Source: Pseudomonadota bacterium
GTDB lineage: Bacteria > Pseudomonadota > Gammaproteobacteria > Steroidobacterales > Steroidobacteraceae
Direction: 5' to 3'
DNA length: 64,000 nt
NCBI GenBank assembly: GCA_016713725.1
Contig: JADJOO010000009.1
Span: 1 to 64,000, forward strand
The notes under the pieces are model-generated. The model saw nothing but the letters and a program-made list of their open reading frames with translations, was not told the DNA's origin and searched no databases. How positions within the stretch are numbered: the first letter of the stretch is position 1; every line of letters begins with the position of its first letter. A program made the position numbers and the translations under genes. Positions 34,951 through 44,097 of this stretch are shown here, piece after piece.

Positions 34951-36344
34951 GAACGGCGGCCGCTCGAGAGTTCCTGCAAACGACGGATGAAGTCGGGCGA
35001 TGGTTCGCCACCCGGCAGCCGCGAGATGTGCACCGCCTTGAACTTCTCCGGCACCAGCGCGTCCGCTTCGGTGGTGTCATCGATGCAGACGGGCAGGATG
35101 AACACCGCGCCTTCCGCGATGTTGCGCGAACGATCGACGGCGTAGCTCCATTCACGCCGGAAATACGCTTCGTGCCGCCGTTGCGTCGAACCCGAAATCA
35201 CCGGCAGGAAGAAGCTGCAACGCCCGATGTTGGCGCGGATCTTGCGATCGTAATCGTCGCCGCCTTCGAGGCGATCGAGGTCGAACCACGTGACGAGGCC
35301 TGCCCCGTCCAGCGCCGCCTTCAGCCGTTGCACGGCGGCCAGGTCTTCCCGCGCGTAGCTGATGAAGATAGCGTTCTCGGGCATTTCGCGCGCCGGCGGC
35401 AGGAACCGCTGGGGCGCAAGCCCCAGGTTCGACGTCGCTGAGGCCGGCTGCTGCCGGCTCAGCCAGCGCTGGTGCAATTCCGCAACGAACGACTCGGCGC
35501 CGCTGAACACGCGCGTGCGCACGCTCACCTGCTGCAGGAAAGCGAGCAGCCGCTCATCCTTCGAGGTGTGGTCGTCGGCAAGGATCTCGCCGAAATCGCG
35601 CGGGTCCGACAGGCGCTTGCGCTTGGCCATGCGCAGGAACAGGCGCGCCAGCCAGTTGGAAAAATCGCTGCCGATCAGCAGCAGGTGACTGTGCTCCAGC
35701 TCGTGGAACAGCTTCTCGGGCGTGAGGTGCTCGGACTGCAGTGCGCAGATGAACTCGAGCATGTCCTCGTCCGAGACGACATACGTGGGTGAGGCCGAAA
35801 GCTTGCCGAGCATGTGATAGACGACCGGCCGCTGCAGTTGACTGCGTTCGGCAGGCAGGTCGGACACGCGGTTCGGCGCGTAGGCGATGACTTCCGCGTG
35901 CGGCTGGCCACCGAACCGTTCGAGGTTCACGGCCTGCTCGAGCAGCGGGTCGAACGTCGTCGTGATGAAAAGTTCGAAGTCCGTGATCTGCGCCAGTTGC
36001 CGCAGCGCCATGGGCGGTGCGATCGTCACTTCGCGCATGATCGACCGTAAGCGCGTGTAGGCCTCTTCGCGGCGGCCGCGCTGGCCGAGGTAGCTGCAGA
36101 CGACGTCGTTGAGCGTGAGCGGTTGCGGCAGCCCGGTGGTATCGACCGACAGCTTGACCGCCAGCTTCTCGGCCAGCCATTCGTACAGCAGCCGCGGACC
36201 CTGGTCGGTTTCCACGCGCAGGAGGTCCGGCCCGACGATGGGAATGACGCGGCGCTCCTCGATGTAATTGAGGAGATCGTCCCAGGCGTCTTCGTCGAAG
36301 CCACGCAGGTTGTCGCTTTCGCGCGCCAATGCCGCCGCACCCAT
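34947..36344 (-). CDS. SIR2-like/TIR domain fusion protein
   Basis: A 465-aa protein with two NAD-linked domains. Residues 28-245 form a SIR2-like Rossmann domain: VIPIVGPDLL, LFITTTFDPLLEQAV, VVYHMLGKLSASPTYVVSDE, and LLLIGSDFSNWLARLFLRM near its end. His177 is where the SIR2 His is expected, but the usual TTNYD reads TTTFD, so the catalytic Asn is replaced by Thr130. Residues 323-455 form a TIR domain: NAIFISYAREDLAAVQRLK, VTWFDLDRLEGGDDY, and FRREWSYAVDR with Glu398 in the NADase position. It is coupled to the STAND gene that follows. An NAD-depleting defence effector is the likeliest role, though this is inferred. Confidence 0.85.
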   Translation of the reverse strand: MGAAALARESDNLRGFDEDAWDDLLNYIEERRVIPIVGPDLLRVETDQGPRLLYEWLAEKLAVKLSVDTTGLPQPLTLNDVVCSYLGQRGRREEAYTRLRSIMREVTIAPPMALRQLAQITDFELFITTTFDPLLEQAVNLERFGGQPHAEVIAYAPNRVSDLPAERSQLQRPVVYHMLGKLSASPTYVVSDEDMLEFICALQSEHLTPEKLFHELEHSHLLLIGSDFSNWLARLFLRMAKRKRLSDPRDFGEILADDHTSKDERLLAFLQQVSVRTRVFSGAESFVAELHQRWLSRQQPASATSNLGLAPQRFLPPAREMPENAIFISYAREDLAAVQRLKAALDGAGLVTWFDLDRLEGGDDYDRKIRANIGRCSFFLPVISGSTQRRHEAYFRREWSYAVDRSRNIAEGAVFILPVCIDDTTEADALVPEKFKAVHISRLPGGEPSPDFIRRLQELSSGRRS

Positions 36345-36468
36345 CAGCGCGCCTGCTCCGGGTCGCAGCCTTTCGAGGTCATGGCCCTGACTCCCCCCTT
36401 CTTGTTTGAACGGAGTCTAGCGGGAATGACACGCGAATGTGTATCAGCAGCCCGTTGGCCGCGGGGAC

Positions 36469-37056
36469 TCAGCTTGCGAGCGGGTTGGGTTGAGAAGCCT
36501 GCTTGATGCGTTCCCACACGCCCGCGAATGCGGCCGCTGCCCCGCCAGCCGCGCGTTCGACCGCGGGGAACTGGTCCTGCAACTCGTCGAGCCGGATCAC
36601 GGTATCCGGGCGGCCTTTCGGGAATTCGCCGCGCATCGAGAACACGATGCGTCCTTCGACCGGCACGTCGTCGCCGGCGAACTGCCGGACCACGGCCACC
36701 CGGTCGTACAGCATCGGCAACGGGTTCGTGATCATGAAATGCCGCTTGGGACCGAAGATGGACCACTGCTCCATCTTCTCACCTGCGAAAACCATGCCGT
36801 GCGCATCGAACAGGTCGAGCGCCAGCAACCCATTCTGGGTGAGCAGCAGGTAGTTGATGTGAATCTGGTCACCCGTGCCGGTCGGCAGCAGCACGTTGCG
36901 CAATTCGTCGAACGCGACCGACGAGATCACGTTGTCGATCGCACGACGCGCGCGTACCTGGCGCACTTTCTCGCGGATGAAATAGCCCGCGGCGCCGATC
37001 AACGCCACCGCGAAGATCACCCACAACCAGAGCGGCAATCCAAGGAAGGTCTTCAA
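36469..37056 (-). CDS. NERD-domain membrane-anchored protein
   Basis: A 195-aa protein with one N-terminal span (LPLWLWVIFAVALIGAAGYF) and a nuclease-related (NERD) domain: INYLLLTQNGLLALDLFDAHGMVF, WSIFGPKRHFMITNP, VAVVRQFAGDDVPVEGRIVF and FPKG. The usual role of NERD proteins is unclear, DNA processing being one proposal. Its ATG overlaps the thrC stop by 4 bp, so it is the last gene of the thr operon. It lies 124 bp before the SIR2-TIR gene. Confidence 0.85.
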   Translation of the reverse strand: MKTFLGLPLWLWVIFAVALIGAAGYFIREKVRQVRARRAIDNVISSVAFDELRNVLLPTGTGDQIHINYLLLTQNGLLALDLFDAHGMVFAGEKMEQWSIFGPKRHFMITNPLPMLYDRVAVVRQFAGDDVPVEGRIVFSMRGEFPKGRPDTVIRLDELQDQFPAVERAAGGAAAAFAGVWERIKQASQPNPLAS

Positions 37057-38366
37057 GCCGGATTCCCCTTGAGCACGTTGCGCAGGTCATCGAGGCGAGG
37101 CGCCACGTCCTGCTGCAGGGACGGCAGCGACAACAGGTCAGCGAGCGCTGCCGGCACCGGCACTGCTGCACCGATGAGCGGCTCGACGACGTCATTGAAC
37201 TTGGCGGGATGCGCGGTGCCGACCAGCACCCAGCGTTCCCTGCGCCGCTCTGCCGGGAGCTGCCGGTACAAGTGCGCCGCGGTCGCGGTGTGCGGGCACC
37301 ACGTCTGCCCGTAATCGGCGTAGTCGCGCCGGATCGAGGCGCGAATCTCAGCGTCGCTCACGGAGTACGCGGAGAACGCGCCGCGCAGATCGTGCAGGTC
37401 GGGAAACAGCCAGCGCAGTCGTTCCATGTTGCTCGGGTTGCCTACGTCCATGGCAGACGCGAGCGTAGCGAGGCTCGGCCGCGGTTGCCACTCGCCCGTG
37501 CGCAGGTAGTCCGGCACGGTCAGGTTGGCGTTCGTGGCCAGCATCACTTCGCCAATGGGCAGGCCCACCCTGCGCGCCCAGAGGCAGGCGGCAACGTTGC
37601 CCAGGTTGCCCGACGGCACGATGTAGTTGGGCGCGCGACCGTCGCGGCGGAACAGCTCGAGGCTTGCGCACGCGTAATAAACCATCTGCGGCAGCAAGCG
37701 GCCGACGTTGATGCTGTTGGCCGAGGACAGCAGCAGGTCGCGCCCCAGTGCGGGATCGACGAACGCCTCCTTCACCATGCGCTGGCAGTCATCGAAGGTG
37801 CCCGCAACCGCCAGCGTGCGCACGTTCCTGCCCCAGCAGGCGAGCTGCTTTTCCTGGCGGGCGGAGACGAGGCCCTTCGGATAGAGCACCACGACGTCGA
37901 CCCAGGGCCGCTGGTAGAACGCCGCTGCCACGGCGCCCCCCGTGTCACCGGAAGTCGCGACCAGGATCGTCAGCCTGCGCGGATCGTTGCGGGGAATGCG
38001 CTCGAGCGAGGCCGCGAGAAACCGCGCGCCGAAATCCTTGAATGCCGCGGTCGGGCCGTGGAACAGTTCGAGCACTGACAACGGTCCCGCCGCCCCCGCC
38101 ACTTCCACGACCGGCGCCGGGAAGTTGAAGGCGTCCCGGACGATGGCCGGCACCTGGGCTGCGATCGCGTCACCTGCCGCAAAGGGCCGCAGCAGGACTT
38201 CCGCCACCTCCGGCATCGTCTGGACGCCGTCGAACGCCCTGCGATCGATGCCCGGCAGTTCGGTCGGGACATAGAGTCCGCCGTCCGGAGCCAGACCGCG
38301 CGCGATCGCGTCGCTCAGGCCGACACGGTGCTCCGGGTTGCGCGTGCTCTGGAACTGCACGGTCAA
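37053..38366 (-). CDS. thrC: Threonine synthase
   Basis: A PLP enzyme converting O-phosphohomoserine to L-threonine. The 437-aa protein has LSDAIARGLAPDGGLYVP at the N terminus, the PLP Lys in PTAAFKDFGARFL, ATSGDTGGAVAAAFY, SSANSINVGRLLPQMVYY, and PSGNLGNVAACLWARR. It overlaps thrB by 4 bp upstream and the NERD gene by 4 bp downstream. Confidence 0.96.
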   Translation of the reverse strand: MTVQFQSTRNPEHRVGLSDAIARGLAPDGGLYVPTELPGIDRRAFDGVQTMPEVAEVLLRPFAAGDAIAAQVPAIVRDAFNFPAPVVEVAGAAGPLSVLELFHGPTAAFKDFGARFLAASLERIPRNDPRRLTILVATSGDTGGAVAAAFYQRPWVDVVVLYPKGLVSARQEKQLACWGRNVRTLAVAGTFDDCQRMVKEAFVDPALGRDLLLSSANSINVGRLLPQMVYYACASLELFRRDGRAPNYIVPSGNLGNVAACLWARRVGLPIGEVMLATNANLTVPDYLRTGEWQPRPSLATLASAMDVGNPSNMERLRWLFPDLHDLRGAFSAYSVSDAEIRASIRRDYADYGQTWCPHTATAAHLYRQLPAERRRERWVLVGTAHPAKFNDVVEPLIGAAVPVPAALADLLSLPSLQQDVAPRLDDLRNVLKGNPA

Positions 38367-39310
38367 TCACCCACCACGCGCGCGCCCGCGCGATCGAACG
38401 TCGACACCCAGCTGTCGGCCTCGAGGCCGTGGCGCGCGAACGCTTCCACCATCCCGATCCGCACCTTCTCCGCGTCGGCTGCATCGACCCACGCGAACAC
38501 GGTCGGACCCGCGCCGGAGATGGATGCGCCAAGCGCGCCGGCCGCGAGTGCCGCCTGCTTCACTGCGGCGAACCCGGGAATCAGCACCTGCCGCTGCGGC
38601 TCGATCACCACGTCGAGCAGCGATTCGCGAATCAGCGCGATGTCGTTGGTGAAGCAGCCGGCAAGGAAACCCGCCAGGTTGGCCTGCTGCCAGATCACGT
38701 CCGACAACGGCACGGATTTGCTCAGGATTGCGCGCGCCTCGCGCGTCGGCAGCACCATGTGCGGATGAACCAGAACGCAGCGGATCGTGTCCGGCACCGG
38801 GATCTGCTTCACGAACGGATTGTCGATGCCGACCGTGAGGACGAGTCCGCCATAAAGCGACGGCGCGATGTTGTCGACGTGCACCGAACCACTCGCGACC
38901 GCCTCGCCCTGCATCGCGAACTTGAGCAGCTCCGTGCGCTGCAGCGGCTCATCGACGAGCGCGGCCGCAGCGACGATGCCCGCAACGGCCGAGGCGGCCG
39001 AACCGCCGAGACCGGAACCGAGCGGGATGCCCTTCTCGATCTCGAGGTCGAAGCCGTACGGCAGGCTCAGTTCGCGCCACATCGCGAGCACCGCCATGCC
39101 GGCGGTGTTCTTCTCGGCCGCGAGCGGCAGGTTTTCGACCGTGCCGGTGATGGCGCGGATCGAGACGCCGGGTTCCGCCCGACGCGTGGCTCGCACCTTG
39201 TCGCCGAGCGCAGCCACCGTGTGGCCGAGAATGTCGAAGCCGACGCCGACATTGCCGACACTTGCCGGAGCAAACGCAGTGGCAGATCGGCGGGTGGAGT
39301 CGCCGGTCAC
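38363..39310 (-). CDS. thrB: Homoserine kinase (GHMP type)
   Basis: It phosphorylates homoserine for ThrC. The 315-aa protein opens ATAFAPASVGNVGVGFDILG, has the GHMP ATP motif PLGSGLGGSAASAVAG, and ends with LGASISGAGPTVFAWVD. The GTG start at 39310 lies inside the thrA stop (GTGA), giving translational coupling. Confidence 0.96.
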   Translation of the reverse strand: MTGDSTRRSATAFAPASVGNVGVGFDILGHTVAALGDKVRATRRAEPGVSIRAITGTVENLPLAAEKNTAGMAVLAMWRELSLPYGFDLEIEKGIPLGSGLGGSAASAVAGIVAAAALVDEPLQRTELLKFAMQGEAVASGSVHVDNIAPSLYGGLVLTVGIDNPFVKQIPVPDTIRCVLVHPHMVLPTREARAILSKSVPLSDVIWQQANLAGFLAGCFTNDIALIRESLLDVVIEPQRQVLIPGFAAVKQAALAAGALGASISGAGPTVFAWVDAADAEKVRIGMVEAFARHGLEADSWVSTFDRAGARVVGD

Positions 39311-41775
39311 AGCTTGGCTCCAAGGTAGGCGCAGACGCGCAGCAGGTCGGCGAAGACGCCGGCCGCCGTGACGGCCGGGCCCGCCCCGGGACCCTGCACG
39401 ATGAGCGGATTCTTGTCGTAACGCGCAGTCTCGAAACGGACGATATTGTCCGTGAGCGCGATGTTGGCGAACGGGTGCGACTGCGGCAGTTCGACGAGCC
39501 CGACCTCGGCCTGGCCCTGCGCGTCGACCGAGCCGACGTAGCGCAGCACGTGTCCGCACGCGGTGGCTGCGCGCAGGCGCTCGAGCATGGTCTGGTCGAA
39601 TTCCGGCAGTCGCTCGAGGAACGAGTCGACTCCGCATTCATTGAGCGCCGCCGGCACGAGGCTCTCGACCTTCACTTCGGCCATCTCCGTGCGCAGGCCC
39701 ATCTCGCGCGCGAGGATGATCAGCTTGCGCGCCACGTCCATGCCTGACAGGTCGTCGCGCGGGTCGGGCTCGGTGTAGCCCAGCGACTTCGCGTGCTGCA
39801 CGACCTCCGAGAAAGGCTGCGATCCGTTCCAGGTGTTGAACAGATAGGCCAACGTACCGGAGAACATGCCTTCGATGCGGCGGATCTCATCCCCCGTCTC
39901 GCGCAGGTCACGCAGTGTCTGGATCACCGGCAAGCCCGCGCCGACAGTCGCCTCGTAGAGATAGTGCGAACCGGCCGTGCGCCGCGCATCCTTGACGCGC
40001 TGGTAGTCGGCGTAAGGCGCGCTGTTCGCTTTCTTGTTCGGCGTGACGATGTGGATGCCTTCCGACAGCCAGTGCGCATAGTGCTTCGCCACGTCGGCGC
40101 TGGCCGTGCAGTCGATGATCACGGCGTGCGGGAAATGATCGGCATGCACGTGGTCCGCAAACCGGTCGAGATCGAGCGGGTCGCCGCCCGCCTTGTATTC
40201 ATCGCGCCAGCGCGCCAGGTCGATGGCGCCGGCGGCGAGCCGCATCGACCTGGAACCCGCGATGGCACGCACCCGCAGGTCGAGCTTGAAATCGCGAGCC
40301 AGCCGCTGCATCTGGCTCGCGATCTGCTCGAGCAGCGCGCTGCCCACGAGTCCCGGCCCGATCAGGCCGATCGACACCGTGTGCGCCGAGAGATAGAACG
40401 CGGAATGCACCGCGCGCAGCGCTCGCGCACTGCCGCGGCCATCGATCACGACGGAAATGTTGCGCTCGGAGGCGCCCTGGGCAATGGCCCGGACGTTGAC
40501 ACCTGCCTGGCCCAGTGCCGTGAACACCTTGGCAGCGACACCGTGCGCGCCGGCCATGCCGTCGCCCACGACGGCCAGGATGCTGCAGCCGTGGTCGATC
40601 TCGATGCTGTGGATCTGCCCTTCGCGCAACTCGGGGTCGAACGCACGCCGCACCACGCGCTCGGCACGTTCGGCTTCGGCTTCCGGCACGGCAAAGCAGA
40701 TCGAATGCTCGGAGCTGCCCTGCGAAATGAGGATGACCGAAATGCCTTCCTCGCGCAGCGCACCGAACAGGCGGTGCGCAGTGCCGGGGACGCCGATCAT
40801 GCCGGCGCCCTCGAGGTTCACGAGCGCGATGCGGTCGATCGTCGTGATGCCCTTCACGAGCGGATCGGGATCCGAATGGTCGTGGATCAGGGTGCCGGGC
40901 TTGTCGGCCGCGAACGTGTTCTTGATCCAGATCGGGATGCGCTTCTGGACCGCCGGCGCCATCGTCGAAGGATGGATGACCTTCGCGCCGAAGTACGCGA
41001 GTTCCATCGCCTCGTTGTAAGAGAGGGTATCGATCACCTGTGCCTCGGGCACGAGGCGCGGGTCGGCGCTCAGGACGCCGTCGACATCCGTCCAGATCAC
41101 GATCTCGGCGGCATCGAGCAGCGAGCCGAAGATCGACGCCGAGTAGTCGCTGCCGTTGCGGCCCAGCGTCGTCTGCAGGCCCTGCGTGTCGGTTGCAATG
41201 AAGCCGGTAACGACGAGCGTGCCGACGAACTCGGGCGACACCAGCGCGGCCATCTGCGCCCGGGACTGATCCCAGCGCACACCGGGCCCCATCGGGCCCC
41301 ACTCCACCAGCAGCGCCTGGCGAGCGTCCAGCCACTGCACGTGACCCGCTGCACGGCGGCGCAGCAGACGCTCGAACAGGCGCGTCGACCAGATCTCGCC
41401 GTAGCCCGAGATGAGGTCGCGCATCGTGGTCGATGCATTCCGGACCAGGCGGACCGTCTGCAGGATGCCCGCGATGTCGCGAAAGTCGACGTCGAGAGCA
41501 GCGAGGTATTCGTCGCACAGTTCGCCTGCCAGCAGTTCGCGCGCGATCCCTATGTGGCGCTGACGCAACTCCTGCAGCCGATCGTCGAGCGTGGGTGAAT
41601 CCTGCTCGGCGAGGCTGATCAGCGTGAGCAGGGCATCGGTCACGCCACGGCAGGCCGAGAGCACCACCGCCTTGCGCGGCGCCGGGTCGTTCTCGATGAT
41701 TTTCGCCACGCGCTGCATGCACGCGGCATCCGCGACGCTCGATCCGCCGAACTTATGGACTTTCCAGGCTTGCAC
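39307..41775 (-). CDS. thrA: Bifunctional aspartate kinase/homoserine dehydrogenase
   Basis: Catalyses the first and third steps toward threonine. The kinase domain begins VHKFGGSSVADAACMQRVA and has TLGRNGSDYSASIFG and WTDVDGVLSADPRL. Two ACT modules follow (LVNLEGAGMIGVPGTA, CSILAVVGDGMAGAHGVA), used for threonine feedback. The dehydrogenase domain starts IGLIGPGLVGSALLEQ and includes IVTPNKKANSAPY, GAGLPVIQTLRDL and GMFSGTLAYLFN. With the GTG at 41775 the length is 822 aa, close to the E. coli enzyme; an ATG at 41829 would add 18 unlikely residues. No Thr-rich leader peptide was seen upstream. Confidence 0.95.
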   Translation of the reverse strand: MQAWKVHKFGGSSVADAACMQRVAKIIENDPAPRKAVVLSACRGVTDALLTLISLAEQDSPTLDDRLQELRQRHIGIARELLAGELCDEYLAALDVDFRDIAGILQTVRLVRNASTTMRDLISGYGEIWSTRLFERLLRRRAAGHVQWLDARQALLVEWGPMGPGVRWDQSRAQMAALVSPEFVGTLVVTGFIATDTQGLQTTLGRNGSDYSASIFGSLLDAAEIVIWTDVDGVLSADPRLVPEAQVIDTLSYNEAMELAYFGAKVIHPSTMAPAVQKRIPIWIKNTFAADKPGTLIHDHSDPDPLVKGITTIDRIALVNLEGAGMIGVPGTAHRLFGALREEGISVILISQGSSEHSICFAVPEAEAERAERVVRRAFDPELREGQIHSIEIDHGCSILAVVGDGMAGAHGVAAKVFTALGQAGVNVRAIAQGASERNISVVIDGRGSARALRAVHSAFYLSAHTVSIGLIGPGLVGSALLEQIASQMQRLARDFKLDLRVRAIAGSRSMRLAAGAIDLARWRDEYKAGGDPLDLDRFADHVHADHFPHAVIIDCTASADVAKHYAHWLSEGIHIVTPNKKANSAPYADYQRVKDARRTAGSHYLYEATVGAGLPVIQTLRDLRETGDEIRRIEGMFSGTLAYLFNTWNGSQPFSEVVQHAKSLGYTEPDPRDDLSGMDVARKLIILAREMGLRTEMAEVKVESLVPAALNECGVDSFLERLPEFDQTMLERLRAATACGHVLRYVGSVDAQGQAEVGLVELPQSHPFANIALTDNIVRFETARYDKNPLIVQGPGAGPAVTAAGVFADLLRVCAYLGAKL

Positions 41776-41922
41776 GCTTCGGACTCGCTTTTTCAGTCGC
41801 CCGCCGTGCCACCCAGCCCGCCGCTCCAAGCGGTGGACTGACGGCGGCAGCGCACGGGAAAATTCGTCGATTCGAACCTCGAAACTCTATCTTCTTGCAG
41901 CGCGGCAGGCAAACTACGGGCC

Positions 41923-42543
41923 ATGGACGATCAGGACTCCGCATTGCACGCGGCAATCCTCGCTGCCGGACCCGCCACCCGCTTCGGCGGCATCAAGCCG
42001 CTCGTCCGGCTGCGGGGCGAGCCCGTGTTGCACGAACTGGCTGCCAGCGCGGCTTGCGTGGCAGGGCAATCGGTCTCTGTCGTGATCGGGGCCTACGCCC
42101 GCGAGATCGCACCTTCGCTGCGGGCGCGTGCGATCTCGATCGCGCTGAACCGCGGCTGGGAAGAAGGTGTTGCCAGTTCGATTCGCGTCGCGGTGAATTC
42201 GGCGCCACCCGGTTCGGGAGCCCTGTTGCTGATGCTGGCAGACCAGGTGGCGGTCACGGCGGACGACCTGCGCCGGCTGCATGCGAGCTGGAAGCGTCAC
42301 CCGGTCCTGATCGCCGCCGCGTTGTATCAGGGCGCGCCCGGGCTCCCCGCGATTTTTCCGCGCTGGGCGTTTACCGACTTGCTCTCACTGCGCGGTGACC
42401 GCGACGCGCGCAACGTATTGAGACGCAACATCGACCGCGTGGTCCGGGTGCCGATGAGCAATGCCGGGATCGACCTCGACACGCCGGACGACCTGTTGTC
42501 GATCGACGCTGCGCAGGCTCGCGGCGCATCCGACCTGTCCTGA
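41923..42543 (+). CDS. MobA/MocA-like nucleotidyltransferase
   Basis: A 206-aa cytoplasmic NTP-transferase of the molybdenum cofactor cytidylyl/guanylyltransferase type. The nucleotide motif is ALHAAILAAGPATRFGGIKP, the metal-binding region is LLLMLADQVAVTADDL, and GAPGLPAIFPRWAF matches the MocA/xanthine-dehydrogenase-accessory pattern. DLDTPDDL closes the domain. The usual LAAGxSxRMG is slightly altered (AAGPATRFGG). No molybdoenzyme gene is nearby. It is divergent from thrA. Confidence 0.85.
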   Translation: MDDQDSALHAAILAAGPATRFGGIKPLVRLRGEPVLHELAASAACVAGQSVSVVIGAYAREIAPSLRARAISIALNRGWEEGVASSIRVAVNSAPPGSGALLLMLADQVAVTADDLRRLHASWKRHPVLIAAALYQGAPGLPAIFPRWAFTDLLSLRGDRDARNVLRRNIDRVVRVPMSNAGIDLDTPDDLLSIDAAQARGASDLS

Positions 42544-42674
42544 GTTATTATGTCAAGCCAACGAGGGCGGCCCTGAGAGGCGTGTCGTGCTTTCGTAGCG
42601 TGCTCCGCGAGACGTGCCCGGAGCGCTCTATCCTCGCCCTGCAGCAGTCACTATTCCTTCGTGGAGTCGAACGC

Positions 42675-43253
42675 ATGACCCGCAGCCGTTTCCTGCCCCT
42701 CGTCACCGGTTTGACGCTCCTCGCCTGCACGGGCGCGGCCTTTGCCGGCAACGTCGCGAACCAGTTCCGCGGTGGCGCCTTCGGCCTGCCGTGGAGTGCC
42801 GACAAGACCGCCATCCAGGCCAAGTACCCGGGCGGCAAGTGGGACAAGGATGAACTGGTCGGCACCGACCGATATTGCGCCCCCAGCAGGCAGGTGCTGC
42901 TCAAGCTGCCGGCACAGCACCAGACCAGGGAACTTTGCTTCCTGATGGGCGCCGACAAGACAATGGGCGCCGCCACCGCACGCCTCGAACCGAGCCTGCC
43001 CTCGCTGCTGGCGGTGGTGAATCGTTCGCGCACGATGTTCGGTGACTTCGACGCCGTGAAACGTGACGAAGCCGCGATCCAGTCCAAATACACCTTCATG
43101 CTGTGGCTGAAGGATGCTCCGATCATCGCCGTCGTGAGCAGCGCCAACGGCGAGGACGGCGCACCCAACCTGGTTGCGTTCTCGGTCGCGGATGAAGCTT
43201 CGCTGTTTGCGAAGGACGCCGACAAGGTGTCGAACAAGCCGGCCGGCAAATAA
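42675..43253 (+). CDS. Exported protein of unknown function
   Basis: A 192-aa protein with a clear signal peptide (LPLVTGLTLLACTGAAFAGN, cut after AFA). The mature part begins NQFRGGAFGLPWSADKTAIQ, which resembles periplasmic proteins that open with FxGxxFGxPWG, and has two Cys (YCAPS, LCFLMG) that could pair. No catalytic motif is visible. It converges on the ParA gene, the two stops being adjacent. Confidence 0.75.
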   Translation: MTRSRFLPLVTGLTLLACTGAAFAGNVANQFRGGAFGLPWSADKTAIQAKYPGGKWDKDELVGTDRYCAPSRQVLLKLPAQHQTRELCFLMGADKTMGAATARLEPSLPSLLAVVNRSRTMFGDFDAVKRDEAAIQSKYTFMLWLKDAPIIAVVSSANGEDGAPNLVAFSVADEASLFAKDADKVSNKPAGK

Positions 43254-44003
43254 TCAGCCGCGCGCGCCCTCGCCCACTTCGACGGCCGGGGGCGGAGTCA
43301 GGCTGAAGCCTTCGCCCGTCGCTGCGCTGCCTGCGCGGTGCTCGAGCCAGTCGACCAGCGGCTTCCAGGTATCGAGGTCTTCCTGCAGCAGGGCACCCTT
43401 CATTTCATGGATGCCCATGCCGCATTCGGCTGAGCGCACGTACGCCTGTGAGTCCCGCAACACGGCGGCGACCGGGATGCCCAGGCTTTCCAGGAATCGC
43501 ATCAGCGTCGAGAACGCCTTGGTATAGCGCCGGGCACGGTTGGCCACGATGACGAGCCGCCGCTCGGAACGATGCACGCGACCCGCCAGCAGCAGGTCGG
43601 CAATTGCGCGCGATGCGGCGTGGATATCGATATCCGAAGGCAGCACCGGCACGATGATGGCGTGTGCACCCTGGGTGAGTTCGGGCAACTGGAACGGGGT
43701 GACCGCCGCGGGCGTGTCAACGATCAGCTTCTGGGTGCCAAGCGGCGTGCGCAGGGCAAACGAACGCGTCACGCCAAGCTTCTTTTCGAAGGCAGCAATG
43801 CCGTGGATGGCCGGCAGTTCCGCGGGACGTTGCCGCAGCCAGCGCATGCTCGAGCCCTGGGAGTCGTGATCCATCAACGCAACGGATCGACCGGACCATG
43901 CGTAATACGCGGCCAGGTTGGTGGCGATGGTCGACTTGCCCGACCCACCCTTGGGGTTCAGGACGACGATTTTGCGAAAGCTGGATGGGGCGGACTGTTC
44001 CAT
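43254..44003 (-). CDS. ParA/MinD-like P-loop ATPase (orphan)
   Basis: A 249-aa ATPase with the deviant Walker A KGGSGKST (VVLNPKGGSGKSTIATNLAA), ALMDHDSQGSSMRWL for the A' region, and LIVDTPAAV for Walker B. Such proteins position DNA, chemoreceptors or other cargo. No parB or cargo gene is adjacent, so the cargo is unknown. The ATG at 44003 is used; a start 38 codons earlier is not supported. Confidence 0.88.
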   Translation of the reverse strand: MEQSAPSSFRKIVVLNPKGGSGKSTIATNLAAYYAWSGRSVALMDHDSQGSSMRWLRQRPAELPAIHGIAAFEKKLGVTRSFALRTPLGTQKLIVDTPAAVTPFQLPELTQGAHAIIVPVLPSDIDIHAASRAIADLLLAGRVHRSERRLVIVANRARRYTKAFSTLMRFLESLGIPVAAVLRDSQAYVRSAECGMGIHEMKGALLQEDLDTWKPLVDWLEHRAGSAATGEGFSLTPPPAVEVGEGARG

Positions 44004-44097
44004 GTTCAACGATCGGTAGTTCCTGCCACGAACGTACCCGACCGCCGGGTCCGGCCGCAAGCCGATGTGCAAAAAATGCTTTGGTCCGCGGGACTCT

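Noticed and set aside
39793..41598. 601-aa plus-strand open frame antisense to thrA
   Set aside because: A high-GC shadow frame with no recognisable domain.
40199..41722. 507-aa open frame opposite reading of thrA on the same strand
   Set aside because: Composition is Arg/Gly/Ala-rich without motifs. The thrA frame carries all kinase and dehydrogenase signatures.
41776..41922. Threonine attenuator leader before thrA
   Set aside because: No short frame rich in Thr/Ile codons and no terminator/antiterminator pair found in the 147-bp gap.
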